Assembly: GCF_011759505.1 (NCBI RefSeq)
Contig: NZ_JAAOYO010000003.1
Location: forward strand, 186,001-250,000
Direction: 5' to 3'
DNA: 64,000 nucleotides
Origin: Curtobacterium salicis
GTDB taxonomy: Bacteria; Actinomycetota; Actinomycetes; Actinomycetales; Microbacteriaceae
The translations under genes and the position numbers were made by a program. The notes beneath the pieces are model-generated. The model ran no database searches, was not told the DNA's origin, and worked only from the letters and a program-made list of their open reading frames with translations. Positions 34,748-43,587 of this stretch are shown in pieces (the stretch's first letter is position 1; each line of letters starts with the position of its first letter).

Positions 34748-37366
34748 TCACAACCGCGGGTCGACCGCCTCGGACTCCATCGCCAGCACCCCGAACACGG
34801 CCTGGTGCACGCGCCACAGCGGTTCGCCCTCGACGAAGCGCTCGAGCGACTCCAGCCCGAGGGCGTACTCGCGGAGTGCCATCGACCGCTTGTGGCCGAG
34901 GTCCCGGTCCTTCAGGCGCGCCAGGTTGCCGGGCTCGGTGTACTCCGGCCCGTAGATGATCCGCAGGTACTCCCGGCCGCGGACCTTCACGCCCGGCTGC
35001 ACGAGTCCCTTCGGTCCCCGGGTCAGGTTCGACTCGGGCTTGACGACGGCCCCCTCGCCCCCGGCGCCGGTCAGGTCCTGCCACCACTCGACCCCGGCAG
35101 CACGGCTCGCCTCGTCCCGCACGTCGACGAGCAGTGACCGGGTCGGCCGCACCACGTCGGGTTCGGCGGCAGCCAGCCGGTCGGCGACCGCCATGTGCCA
35201 GCCGTGCGGCCGGTCGGCGAACGTCCGCCCCCGGGCGGCCAGGACCTGGAACGGCGCGAACCGCACGTCGTCGAGGCCGGTGGCGCGGTCGGCGTACCTG
35301 CGGTAGGACTCGGTGTACGCGGCCGCGTCGGCTGCCCGCTGCTCGGTCCGGGCCAGCAGGTCGGTGACGTCGACGCCGGCGTCACGGGCTGCGGCGAGCG
35401 CGGCCAGGGCGTCCGGGAACGCCCCGCCGGCAGCGGCACCGACCTCGGCGTACCAGTCGCGGATCATGCCCTCGGCCTTGACCGCCCACGGCAACACCTC
35501 GCCGTCGAGCAGCAGCCAGTCGGTGTCGAGCTCGTCCCAGAGCCCGGCAGCGTCCACCGCGGCGTCGAGGCGGCCGAGGACGGTCCGGGTGTCGACGGCG
35601 CCGAAGAACGCCCGGCCGGTGCGGGTCGTCACGACGCCGTTCCAGTCGGCCGGCGCACCGAAGCGGTCCGGGTCGCGGGCGAGCAGCACCGTGCCGCGGG
35701 ACCCCATGTGCTTCTCCTCCATCCGCACGTGCTCGACGCCCTGGCCCCGGTAGTACGCGAACGCCTCGTCCGGGTGCTCCAGGTGGTCGGGGTGCGCCGA
35801 GGTCGCGACCGGGCTCATCGTCGGCGGCAGGTACGGCAGCCAGCGCGGATCGACGGCGAAGCGGCTCATCACCTCGAGGGCACCTGCGGCGTTCTCGGCA
35901 CGGATGCCGATGCGGCCGTGGTGCCGGGTCTCGACGATCTGCTTGCCGGTGACGTCCTCGATCGGGAGCAGCCCGGGGACGCGACGTGGTGCGGCGGGGC
36001 CGGCCACGGGCCTCCCGGCCGGACTGGAGGCACGCCCGACGTCCGCAGTGTCGCCGTCCGTCGTCGACGTGCCCGGTCCGCGCAGCGGCTCGAGTGGCTT
36101 GGCGGCTGCGTAGTGGACCCGCTCGGCGGGGACCTGGACGACCTCGCGCTCCGGGTAGCGGAGCGCGGAGAGCTTGCCGCCGAACACGCACCCGGTGTCG
36201 AGGCACATCGTGCCGTTGATCCACTCGGTGTCGACCGTCGGCGTGTGGCCGTAGAGGACCGTCGCCTTCCCGCGGTACGCGTCCGCCCACGGCAGCCGGA
36301 CGGGCAGGCCGTACTCGTCGCTCTCGCCCGTGGTGTCACCGTAGAGCGCGAAGGACCGCACCCGACCGGAGGCCCGGCCCTGGTACTGCTCCTTGAGCCC
36401 CGCGTGCGCGACGACGAGCCGGCCGTCGTCGAGGACCAGGTGGCCGACCAGGGCGCGGCAGAACTCGCGGACCTCGTCGCGGAAGGCGTCCGGCTCGGCG
36501 GCGAGCTGGGCGAGGGTCTCGGCGAGCCCGTGCGACGTCTGCACCTTGCGGCCGTCGAGCGCGCGGACGAGCTTGTCCTCGTGGTTGCCCGGGACGGCGA
36601 GGGCGTGGCCGTTCCGCACCATCCCCATCACGAGCCGCAGGACACCCGGCGAGTCCGGGCCACGGTCGACCAGGTCGCCGAGGAACAGCGCCTGACGGTC
36701 CTCGGGGTGCACGGCGTCGACCGGACGGCCGAGGTCGTCGCGGACCAGCGCCCAGCCGAGTCGGCCGAGGAGCGTCTCGAGCTCGGATCGGCAGCCGTGC
36801 ACGTCCCCGATGACGTCGAAGGGCCCGTGCTCGCCGGTCCGGTCGTTGAGCAGGGGTTCGCGGACGATCGTGGCGGCGGCGATCTCGTCCACGCCGTGCA
36901 GCACGTGGACGCGGCGGAAGCCCTCCTTGCCCAGGGCCTTGAGCCCGCGGCGGAGTTGCCCCTGCTGGCGTCGGATGACCTCGGGCCCGAAGTCGCGGCC
37001 GGTGCGGCCGGCGTTCCGGGCGACGCAGACCGACTCGGGCACGTCGAGGACGATCGCGACCGGCAGGACGTCGTGCTCGCGGGCCAGCTGCACGAAGTCG
37101 CGACGGGCCTCGGCCTGCACGTTCGTCGCGTCGACGACGGTGAGCAGTCCGGCGCGCAGACGCTGGGCGGCGACGTGCTTCAGGGCCTCGAAGGCGGCGG
37201 GCGTCGCGGCCTGGTCGTCCTCGTCGTTCGAGACGAGGCCCCGGAAGAAGTCGCTCGACAGGGTCTCGAAGCGGCCGAAGTGCTGCGCGGCGAACGTGGA
37301 CTTGCCGGAACCGCTCGTACCGACGAGCAGCACCAGGGACATGGTGGGGACGGTCAGGGCGGTCAT
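34748..37366 (-). CDS. pnkp: Polynucleotide kinase-phosphatase-ligase Pnkp (RNA repair)
   Basis: The 872-residue protein has the three domains of Clostridium thermocellum Pnkp. The 5'-OH kinase has P-loop GTSGSGKST (16-24). The calcineurin-like 2',3'-phosphatase has GDVHG (187-191), GDLVDRG (230-236) and GNHED (260-264). The C-terminal ligase/adenylyltransferase has the KxxG motif in EEKHMGSR (Lys552). It heals broken RNA ends, and joining needs Hen1. The ATG overlaps the hen1 stop by four bases. Residues about 444-458 (GRASSPAGRPVAG) between phosphatase and ligase are encoded by an embedded copy of the GCCTCCCG palindromic element. Confidence 0.95.
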   Translation of the reverse strand: MTALTVPTMSLVLLVGTSGSGKSTFAAQHFGRFETLSSDFFRGLVSNDEDDQAATPAAFEALKHVAAQRLRAGLLTVVDATNVQAEARRDFVQLAREHDVLPVAIVLDVPESVCVARNAGRTGRDFGPEVIRRQQGQLRRGLKALGKEGFRRVHVLHGVDEIAAATIVREPLLNDRTGEHGPFDVIGDVHGCRSELETLLGRLGWALVRDDLGRPVDAVHPEDRQALFLGDLVDRGPDSPGVLRLVMGMVRNGHALAVPGNHEDKLVRALDGRKVQTSHGLAETLAQLAAEPDAFRDEVREFCRALVGHLVLDDGRLVVAHAGLKEQYQGRASGRVRSFALYGDTTGESDEYGLPVRLPWADAYRGKATVLYGHTPTVDTEWINGTMCLDTGCVFGGKLSALRYPEREVVQVPAERVHYAAAKPLEPLRGPGTSTTDGDTADVGRASSPAGRPVAGPAAPRRVPGLLPIEDVTGKQIVETRHHGRIGIRAENAAGALEVMSRFAVDPRWLPYLPPTMSPVATSAHPDHLEHPDEAFAYYRGQGVEHVRMEEKHMGSRGTVLLARDPDRFGAPADWNGVVTTRTGRAFFGAVDTRTVLGRLDAAVDAAGLWDELDTDWLLLDGEVLPWAVKAEGMIRDWYAEVGAAAGGAFPDALAALAAARDAGVDVTDLLARTEQRAADAAAYTESYRRYADRATGLDDVRFAPFQVLAARGRTFADRPHGWHMAVADRLAAAEPDVVRPTRSLLVDVRDEASRAAGVEWWQDLTGAGGEGAVVKPESNLTRGPKGLVQPGVKVRGREYLRIIYGPEYTEPGNLARLKDRDLGHKRSMALREYALGLESLERFVEGEPLWRVHQAVFGVLAMESEAVDPRL
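36010..36031. repeat. GCCTCCCG element inside the pnkp reading frame
   Basis: The 22-base element (GCCTCCCGGCCGGACTGGAGGC) plus flanking ACGCC matches the intergenic copy at 15607-15633 at all but one position. It lies in frame in the linker between the phosphatase and ligase domains. Confidence 0.75.
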
Positions 37367-38829
37367 GCGGCGGTGCCTCCGGTCGTCGGGCTGGCGGTCG
37401 TGTGGCGGCGGAACAGGGCGAGCTGGGTCGGTGGGCCGACCTCGGGGTCGTCGTCACCGACGGGCCGGTGCTCGACCGTGTAGCCGTGCCGGTCCCCGAC
37501 GGCCTGCGCCCACGTGCGGAACTCGTCGCGGGTCCACTCGAACCGGTGGTCCGGGTGCCGGAACCTCCCGGCCGCCAACGAGGCGAAGCGGACGTTGTGC
37601 TCGGCGTTCGGGGTGGTCACGACGACGGCCGCGGGCCGAGCGGCCTGGAACACCGAGGCCTCGAGTGCCGGCAGCCGCTCGGGGTCGACGTGCTCGACGA
37701 CCTCCATGAGGACCGCCGCGTCGAGGCCGGCGATCCGGTCGTCGGAGTACGTCACCGAGGACTGCAGGAGCCGCACGCGGGCCCGCTGCTCGTCGCTGAC
37801 GTCGTCGAGCCGGAGCCGCCGCTCGGCCCGTGCGAGTTCGCGGGGTGCGACGTCCGTGCCGATGATCGTGGTGAACGAGCGGTCCGCGAACAGGTGTCGC
37901 AGGAGGGCGCCCTCACCGCAACCGACGTCGGCGACGGTGTGCGCCTGCACGTCGGCGAGCGCCGTCAGGACGGCCTCGGCGCGGCGGCGGTACAAGGGCG
38001 TCTCGGACGGAGCCGTCGTGCCGTCGTCGTCCGCCGGTGCCTCGTCGACCGCCGTGTCCACGGCACCGCCGTCCCCGGCGGCGCCGTCGAGCCCGAGCAG
38101 CCGAGAGGTCGCGTCGTCCACGAGGGACCGCTGGTGCGCGAGCGACCGGGTCGTGATGAGCTCCCGGAGCGGGTGCGCGGCCAGCCAGCCCTCGCCGCGG
38201 CGGAGCAGCATGCCGACCTCGTCGTCACCGACCCAGTAGTGCTTGGCGTCGTCGAGCACCGGCAGCAGCACGGTCAGCTGGCGGAGCGCGTCGGCGAGCC
38301 GGACCCGTCCGCGCAGCCGCAGCCCGACGGTGGCGGCGTCGCCCCACTCCGGTCGGGTGTCGTCGAGCGGTCGACGGGTCTCCTCGACGTCCCAGCCGAG
38401 CGGCGCGAAGAGCCGGGTGGCCAGACCGATGCCGTGCTCGTCGACCTCGCTCGGCACACTGGTCAGGGCGAGCTCGAGGTCGAGTGCCTCCGCCGCACGC
38501 TCCGGCCGTGAGGCACTGCGCCCGCCCATCGCACTGCGGAACACCTGTCCGATCGCGAGCGCGAGCATCGAGGTCGACGCGTACGGCCGGTCGTTGACGT
38601 ACCGGGACAGCGCCTGCGCGTCGGCGCCGTACCGCTTGCTGCGGGCGAGGGCGATCGCGTCGACCTCGAGCAGCAGCGCGGCGGTGCACGTGTCCGGGGT
38701 GTCCGCGGGGTAGAAGACGTGCGCCGTGCCGACGCTCAGGTCGAACGACTGCGCGCGTCCGGGGTGCTTGTGCAGCAGGTGGGAGAGGTCCGGGGCAGCG
38801 TCGCCGCGGGTGGTGATGGTCACGAGCAT
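37363..38829 (-). CDS. hen1: 3'-terminal RNA ribose 2'-O-methyltransferase Hen1
   Basis: The 488-residue protein has the bacterial Hen1 layout: an N-terminal Pnkp-binding/activating half (LVTITTRGDAAPDLSHLLHKHP) and a C-terminal methyltransferase with SAM motif VADVGCGEG (299-307). The manganese-binding residues are in LMEVVEHVD (Glu376, Glu379, His380) and in the HPDHRFEW segment. Hen1 methylates the 2'-OH at the 3' end of cleaved RNA before Pnkp seals it, so the repaired junction resists re-cleavage. It is the first gene of the pair and overlaps pnkp by ATGA. No separate Rnl ligase gene is present, so this is the two-component Pnkp/Hen1 type. Confidence 0.95.
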   Translation of the reverse strand: MLVTITTRGDAAPDLSHLLHKHPGRAQSFDLSVGTAHVFYPADTPDTCTAALLLEVDAIALARSKRYGADAQALSRYVNDRPYASTSMLALAIGQVFRSAMGGRSASRPERAAEALDLELALTSVPSEVDEHGIGLATRLFAPLGWDVEETRRPLDDTRPEWGDAATVGLRLRGRVRLADALRQLTVLLPVLDDAKHYWVGDDEVGMLLRRGEGWLAAHPLRELITTRSLAHQRSLVDDATSRLLGLDGAAGDGGAVDTAVDEAPADDDGTTAPSETPLYRRRAEAVLTALADVQAHTVADVGCGEGALLRHLFADRSFTTIIGTDVAPRELARAERRLRLDDVSDEQRARVRLLQSSVTYSDDRIAGLDAAVLMEVVEHVDPERLPALEASVFQAARPAAVVVTTPNAEHNVRFASLAAGRFRHPDHRFEWTRDEFRTWAQAVGDRHGYTVEHRPVGDDDPEVGPPTQLALFRRHTTASPTTGGTAA

Positions 38830-39019
38830 GCGCGTGGCCTCCGATCGTCGTCGTCCGGCACCGCTGCCGGCCGGCTGGTCCGAGGCCGGAGAGCGAGCCT
38901 AGTACGACGGCATGGCGCACAGGGAACGTCAGCAGACTGGGACGTCGACCGTCCCGCCGACCCCGGCACCGGTCCCCGCCACAGGAGACCCGACACGGGT
39001 CCCGGACAGGAGGCCCGTG

Positions 39020-39628
39020 ATGGTCGTCTACGACAGCCGCCCGACCCGACGTGCCCGGCAGGTCGTCGCCGACGTGATCGTCCTGGTCGGCATCGTCCTG
39101 GCGGTGGTCGTCGGCCGTGACGCCGCCGGCTCGATCGCCCGGCTCGCCACCATCGGCACCCGCGTGCAGTCCGAGGGGACGGCGTTCCAGCAGCAGTTGT
39201 CCGCCACCGCGCGGGCGCTGTCGCAGATCCCGCTCGCCGGGGACGCCGTCAGCAGCCCGCTCCGGAAGGCCAGCGAGCACGCCGGCGCCGTCGCGGCCGC
39301 CGGCGCCCAGCAGCACGACACCGCCCTGCACCTGGCGCACCTGGTCGGCGGTGGCCTGACCGTCGTCGTCATCGCCCTCCTGCTGCTGGTGTGGGTCCGC
39401 ACCCGTGGCCGCTTCGTCCGGGTCGCGAGCGCCACCAGCCGCGTCGACCGGTCGCCGGACGGCGCGGAACTGCTCGCTCTCCGGGCGCTCGTCCGCCGGG
39501 ACGCCGTCGTCGCCCTCGGCCCCGGCGTCGTGGACCGGTGGCGTGGGCGCGACCCGCAGACGGTGGCGGCGCTGGCCGACCTCGAACGGCGCAGCTGCGG
39601 CCTCCGGACCCGGGCGGGCCGCGACTGA
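39020..39628 (+). CDS. Hypothetical two-helix membrane protein
   Basis: I do not recognise the family. The ATG at 39020 follows a strong AGGAGG, giving 202 residues; an ATG at 38912 in frame would add 36 Pro/Thr-rich residues. There is a helix at VVADVIVLVGIVLAVVVGR, an extracytoplasmic or lumenal segment of about 80 residues with a helical SEGTAFQQQLSATARALSQIP stretch, a second helix (GGGLTVVVIALLLLVWV) and a basic cytoplasmic tail. Similar two-helix proteins with a periplasmic helical loop are common in Microbacteriaceae. It is divergent from hen1. Confidence 0.55.
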   Translation: MVVYDSRPTRRARQVVADVIVLVGIVLAVVVGRDAAGSIARLATIGTRVQSEGTAFQQQLSATARALSQIPLAGDAVSSPLRKASEHAGAVAAAGAQQHDTALHLAHLVGGGLTVVVIALLLLVWVRTRGRFVRVASATSRVDRSPDGAELLALRALVRRDAVVALGPGVVDRWRGRDPQTVAALADLERRSCGLRTRAGRD

Positions 39629-39759
39629 GTGCGCGGCTGCACCTGCGGCTGGGCGCGCAGCACACGACTCGGCCGCTCGTGGCCGAACCGTCACCGCCGG
39701 GTCCTTGTCGGCCCCACTCCCCCGGCGGTACCGTCGAGCACCCGACGAAGGAGTCCCTG

Positions 39760-40359
39760 GTGCCCGCACGGTTCGTGTACTGGATGAACGTGTCGCTCGA
39801 CCTGCTCATCGAGCACGCCAGCGACGACCACAGCGGTCTCGACGGCCCGGACTGGCTGCACATCGACGAGACGCTGCACCGTGAGTTCAACGACCGCGCA
39901 CGAGCCATGTCGATGTTCGTCGAGGGTCGTGTGGTCCGCGACATGATGGACCCGTTCTGGCCCGACGCCCGGCACGACGAGTCCCTGCCGGCGTGGCTCC
40001 GCGAGTTCGGCGAGGTGTGGACCGACATCCCGAAGGTCCTGGTGTCCCGGACGCGCACCAGCGCCGATCACCACACGCGCGTGATCGGCGGCGACGACGC
40101 GATCGAACAGCTCGCCACCCTCCGTCAGCAGGCCGAGGGGGACATCGCGGTCGGCGGTGCGACCCTCGCCACGCAGTTGCTCACGGCCGGGCTGCTCGAC
40201 GAACTGCTGCTCTACACACACCCGGCCGTGCTCGGCACCGGACGCCCGCTCTTCGACCAGCCGGTCGCGGTTCCCCTGTTGCTCGACCTGCTCGAACAAC
40301 GCGCGTTCCACAACGGGGTCACGCTCACCCGCTACGCGATCCGGGGAGCGACCGCATGA
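39760..40359 (+). CDS. RibD_C-domain (dihydrofolate reductase-like) protein
   Basis: From the GTG at 39760, preceded by GAAGGAG, the protein has 199 residues. It has the RibD_C/DHFR-like fold: VYWMNVSLDLLIEH at the start, PKVLVSRT, GGATLATQLLTAGLLDELLLYTHPAVLGTGRPLF and LLEQRAFHNGVTLTRY. Family members reduce pyrimidine or folate-like substrates with NADPH, but many are uncharacterised. The aspartate and arginine positions used by genuine DHFR are not obvious. The next small frame overlaps its stop by four bases. Confidence 0.8.
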   Translation: MPARFVYWMNVSLDLLIEHASDDHSGLDGPDWLHIDETLHREFNDRARAMSMFVEGRVVRDMMDPFWPDARHDESLPAWLREFGEVWTDIPKVLVSRTRTSADHHTRVIGGDDAIEQLATLRQQAEGDIAVGGATLATQLLTAGLLDELLLYTHPAVLGTGRPLFDQPVAVPLLLDLLEQRAFHNGVTLTRYAIRGATA

Positions 40360-40520
40360 GGACGGTGTGGGCCGCAGCATCGTGTGCGCTCGAGAACGTG
40401 CCCTGCGACGACGGCGGCGGCAGCAGCATGGACGCGACCGGACTGTTCGTCACCGTCGTGCTCGTCGTGGCGGCCATCGTGCTGTTCGGCGTGCTCCTGC
40501 TCGGACGCTCCCGCCGCTGA
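40356..40520 (+). CDS. Small single-helix membrane protein (candidate)
   Basis: The frame of 54 residues starts at the ATG at 40356, overlapping the upstream stop as ATGA; an internal ATG at 40429 would give 30 residues. The second half (LFVTVVLVVAAIVLFGVLLLGRSRR) is one ideal membrane helix with a basic end. Coupling to the RibD_C gene is the main support. No homologue is known to me, and a chance frame is possible. Confidence 0.35.
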   Translation: MRTVWAAASCALENVPCDDGGGSSMDATGLFVTVVLVVAAIVLFGVLLLGRSRR

Positions 40521-40832
40521 CGTCCGCGCCGGCTCCGGAGCCGTCCTGCCCTCGGCTGCGGTCCCGCGCTGGCCTCTGGAGGTCGAGGGCGCCTGTCTCG
40601 AGTTCGGGTCACGCGACAGACGCCCTCACGCTACGACGCCGTCGGGTACGACGGTGGTGCACGACGAGGTCCGGCCCGGTGAAGGGGGACGGGCGCCCGC
40701 GGCTAGGGACCGCGGTGTAGCGCGGGCGACGCTACGCGTTCCGGTCTCGATACCCAAGCGTTCCGAGATCATCGTCCGATCTCCGCGGGAACCGGACGCC
40801 AGGCGCGCCCGTCCCCGCGAGGTCGACGTCGG
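40521..40832. other. Non-coding gap before tsaE with an inverted repeat
   Basis: No gene was found in these 312 bases. An inverted repeat with one mismatch (GAGGGCGCCTGTC at 40585-40597 and GACAGACGCCCTC at 40615-40627) is probably a terminator for the rightward genes. A second shorter dyad, ccgcggctagggaccgcgg, lies at about 40698-40716. The sequence tggtctcgatacccaagcgttc near 40742 looks like the remains of a junction or the tsaE-side flank. Confidence 0.5.
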
Positions 40833-41327
40833 TCAGAGCGTCGCGTGCTGCCATCGCGGGCCGGTCCCGGTGACGACGACCCGGCGCGGCTCGTCCGGGA
40901 CGTCGTCCGGATCGAGGTCGTCGTCGACGTCGCTGCCACCGGTCGGGCGGGTGATCTCGACGTCCAGGACACTGTCGCTGACCCCGTCGACCATGCCCCG
41001 GCCCCACTCGACGACGACGATCGATCCGTCCCAGTCGAGGTCCAGGTCGTCGAGCTCGACCGGGTCGGACAGGCGGTAGGCGTCGACGTGCACGAGGTCC
41101 GGGCCGGCCGTGGTCGGGTGCGTGCGTGCGAGCACGAAGGTGGGGCTCGACACCTGCCCGCGGGCACCGAGCGCCGTGCCGAGGCCGCGCGTCATCGTGG
41201 TCTTGCCGGCGCCGAGCGGTCCGGTGAGGACGACGAGGTCCCCGGCCCGGAGCACCGCGGCGATCCGGGCACCGAGCGCACCCATCTCGTCGGTCGTGGC
41301 GACGGTGGTGTCGAGCAGGACGGTCAC
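40833..41327 (-). CDS. tsaE: tRNA threonylcarbamoyladenosine biosynthesis ATPase TsaE
   Basis: The 164-residue protein has the TsaE core: P-loop GPLGAGKTTMTRGLG, SPTFVLARTH, VHVDAYRLSDPVELDDLDLD and IVVVEWGRGM. It powers the cycling of TsaB-TsaD during t6A synthesis. The last 50 residues are an acidic tail (DVDDDLDPDDVPDEP). The GTG start overlaps the upstream racemase stop as GTGA. Its usual follower tsaB is displaced to 30.9 kb by the accessory block. Confidence 0.95.
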   Translation of the reverse strand: MTVLLDTTVATTDEMGALGARIAAVLRAGDLVVLTGPLGAGKTTMTRGLGTALGARGQVSSPTFVLARTHPTTAGPDLVHVDAYRLSDPVELDDLDLDWDGSIVVVEWGRGMVDGVSDSVLDVEITRPTGGSDVDDDLDPDDVPDEPRRVVVTGTGPRWQHATL

Positions 41328-42487
41328 GACCGTTCGCCCCGCAGGTACTCCCCCACGCGGCCCTCACCGGAGTGCCCTTCGTGCACCCGCTGGACCCGGC
41401 TGCCGATCCGGCAGACGATCTCCTCGCCGATGGTGTCGAGCGCACGGCCCCACTCGAGGACCGTGGACTCGCCGTCCTCCCCGGTGCCGAACAACGTCAC
41501 GGTGTCCCCGACCCGGACGTCGTCGTCACCGACGTCGACCAGGAACTGGTCCATCGCGACGCGGCCGGCGATCGGGTAGCGCCGGTCGTTGATCGCGACC
41601 TCGATGCGTCCCTGCGCTGCCCGCGGCACACCGTCTGCGTAGCCGACGGGCACGAGCGCCAGGGTCGTCTCGGCGTCGGTCCGGTACGTGTAGTCGTAGG
41701 AGACGCCGGTCCCGACCGGGACACGCTTCGTCTTCGCCACGGACGCCGTCAGGGTCATCACGGGCGTCAGGCCGAGGTCGGCGGCGGACACTCCGTCGGC
41801 GCCGGGGATGCCGAACAGGTTCGCGCCCATCCGGACCATGTCCTTGCGGAACTCCTTGCGCTCCAGGCCGGCGAGCGATGCGGCGACGTGCTCCCACCGG
41901 ATGTCGAGGCCCAGGTCCTCGGCCCGCTCGACCATGGCGTCGAAGTGGGCCACGGCAGCGGAGTCGTCGGCGTCCGAGGTCTCGGCCAGGTGCGTGTACG
42001 CGGCGACGACCTCGATGCGGCCGTCGCGCTGGGCGTCCCGCGCCAGTTCGACGAGCGCGGTCCAGTCCTCGGCCGTCGCGCCGTCGCGGTGCAGCCCGCT
42101 GTCGACGCCCAGGTGCACCCGTGCCGCACGCTGGTCCACCGCGTCGACGATGCGGTGCAGCTCGGCGACGTTCGAGACGCCGAGGTCCACGGCGGAGTCG
42201 ATCGCGTCGCGGAAGTCCAGGCCCGGGTCGTGCTGCCAGGTGAACAGGTGGACTTCCTCGCCGACACCGATGGCGCGCAGTCGCAACGCCGCCGGCACCG
42301 TCAGCACGCCGATCCAGCGGATCCCCGCGTCGACGGCGGTCAGGGCGATCGGTTCGAGGCCGTGCCCGTAGGCGTCGGCCTTCATGATCGCCATCACCTC
42401 GACGGGGTCCATCCACGACCGGACCAGCTCGAGGTTGGCACGGTAGGCGTCCAGGTCGATGACCGCCCGGCGGAGTCCGGTGCTCAC
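41324..42487 (-). CDS. Alanine racemase paralogue 1
   Basis: The 387-residue PLP enzyme has MAIMKADAYGHG (Lys36), VHLGVDSGLHRDG, AAYTHLAETSDADD and VSYDYTYRTD (Tyr264), the fold-type III racemase marks. It is the second of two adjacent racemase genes. Compared with the neighbour it shows VSYDYTYRT instead of VSYGYTW, and a longer C-terminus (HEGHSGEGRVGEYLRGERS). The GTG at 42487 overlaps the upstream stop as GTGA. It may be a second alanine racemase or one with a different substrate, such as ornithine. Confidence 0.85.
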   Translation of the reverse strand: MSTGLRRAVIDLDAYRANLELVRSWMDPVEVMAIMKADAYGHGLEPIALTAVDAGIRWIGVLTVPAALRLRAIGVGEEVHLFTWQHDPGLDFRDAIDSAVDLGVSNVAELHRIVDAVDQRAARVHLGVDSGLHRDGATAEDWTALVELARDAQRDGRIEVVAAYTHLAETSDADDSAAVAHFDAMVERAEDLGLDIRWEHVAASLAGLERKEFRKDMVRMGANLFGIPGADGVSAADLGLTPVMTLTASVAKTKRVPVGTGVSYDYTYRTDAETTLALVPVGYADGVPRAAQGRIEVAINDRRYPIAGRVAMDQFLVDVGDDDVRVGDTVTLFGTGEDGESTVLEWGRALDTIGEEIVCRIGSRVQRVHEGHSGEGRVGEYLRGERS

Positions 42488-43587
42488 GTCGTCCTCCGTT
42501 CCACGCTGCGGCCGACGCGTGCGACCACCTCGTAGTTGATGGTGCCGATCGCGTCGGCCCATTCCTCGACCGCGGGGTCCCCGTTCGCCGGGTCGCCCCA
42601 GAGCACGACCTCGTCGCCGATCACGACGTCCGCGTCCCCGATGTCGATGTGCATCGCGTTCATGGCCACCCGCCCGACGACCGGGAACCGCCGGTCCCCG
42701 ATCCGGACCGAGACGTGGTTGCCGAACGCGCGGTCGAACCCGTCGGCGTAGCCGAGCCCGATCACCGCGAGCCGGGTGTCCTGCTCGGCACGCCAGGTGT
42801 ACCCGTACGAGACACCGTCCCCGGCCGGCACCGCGACCGTGCGCAGCACCGCGGCCGTCACGCGCATCGCCGGCCGCAACCCGAGGTCCGCCGACGTCCG
42901 GTCCGCGAACGGGCTGAGTCCGTACAGCGCCAGGCCGACCCGGGCCAGGTCGCGTCGGGTCTCCGGCAGTGCCAGGCTGCCCGCGCTCGCCGCCAGGTGC
43001 ACGACGTCCGGGCGGATGCCGACCGCCGCCAGGCCGTCGATCGCCCGCTGCAGTGCGGCGTCCTGGTCGAGGTCGTCCGAGGGCGAGGCGTTCGACAGGT
43101 GCGACATCAGCCCCTCGATGCGCGTGCGGTCACCACCACGGGCGAGTGCCGCTGCCGTCGCGAACAGCTCGGGCCACTCGGACTCGACCGCACCGTTGCG
43201 GCTCAGCCCCGTGTCGACGACGAGGTGCACCTCGGGGACGTCCGCGTCGGCCGCGGTGGAGAGCTGTTCGACGCTCGACACCGCCGGCGTGACGCCGTAC
43301 CGGGCCGCGCGACGGAAGTCCTCGTCCGGCGCGTGCAACCACGCCAGGATCCGGACACCCTCGTCGATGCCGGCCTCGCGGAGCGCCACGGCCTCGTCGA
43401 GGTCCGCGACCCCGAGCCAGTCCGCACCGGCGTCCACCAGTGCCCGGGCCACCTCGACGGCGCCGTGCCCGTACCCGTCGGCCTTCACCACCGCGATGAC
43501 GCCGGACGGAGCCACCTGTTCCGCGACCGTGGCGTAGTTGGCGATCAACGCCTCCCGGTCGACGGTCACCCCCGTGAACGCGCTCAC
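42484..43587 (-). CDS. alr: Alanine racemase paralogue 2
   Basis: The 367-residue protein has VVKADGYGHG (Lys35, the PLP-binding lysine), VHLVVDTGLSRNG, GLMSHLSNASPSDD and GVSYGYTWRAEQDTRLAVIGLGYADGFDRA, all canonical for alanine racemase, which supplies D-alanine for peptidoglycan. It follows acpS with a GTGA overlap and precedes the second racemase with another. Because it keeps the standard sequence it is the more likely housekeeping Alr. Confidence 0.93.
   Translation of the reverse strand: MSAFTGVTVDREALIANYATVAEQVAPSGVIAVVKADGYGHGAVEVARALVDAGADWLGVADLDEAVALREAGIDEGVRILAWLHAPDEDFRRAARYGVTPAVSSVEQLSTAADADVPEVHLVVDTGLSRNGAVESEWPELFATAAALARGGDRTRIEGLMSHLSNASPSDDLDQDAALQRAIDGLAAVGIRPDVVHLAASAGSLALPETRRDLARVGLALYGLSPFADRTSADLGLRPAMRVTAAVLRTVAVPAGDGVSYGYTWRAEQDTRLAVIGLGYADGFDRAFGNHVSVRIGDRRFPVVGRVAMNAMHIDIGDADVVIGDEVVLWGDPANGDPAVEEWADAIGTINYEVVARVGRSVERRTT

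Noticed and set aside
34748-38829. Three-component Pnkp1-Rnl-Hen1 system
   Set aside because: Pnkp is full length with its own ligase domain and no Rnl gene is found, so it is the two-component type.
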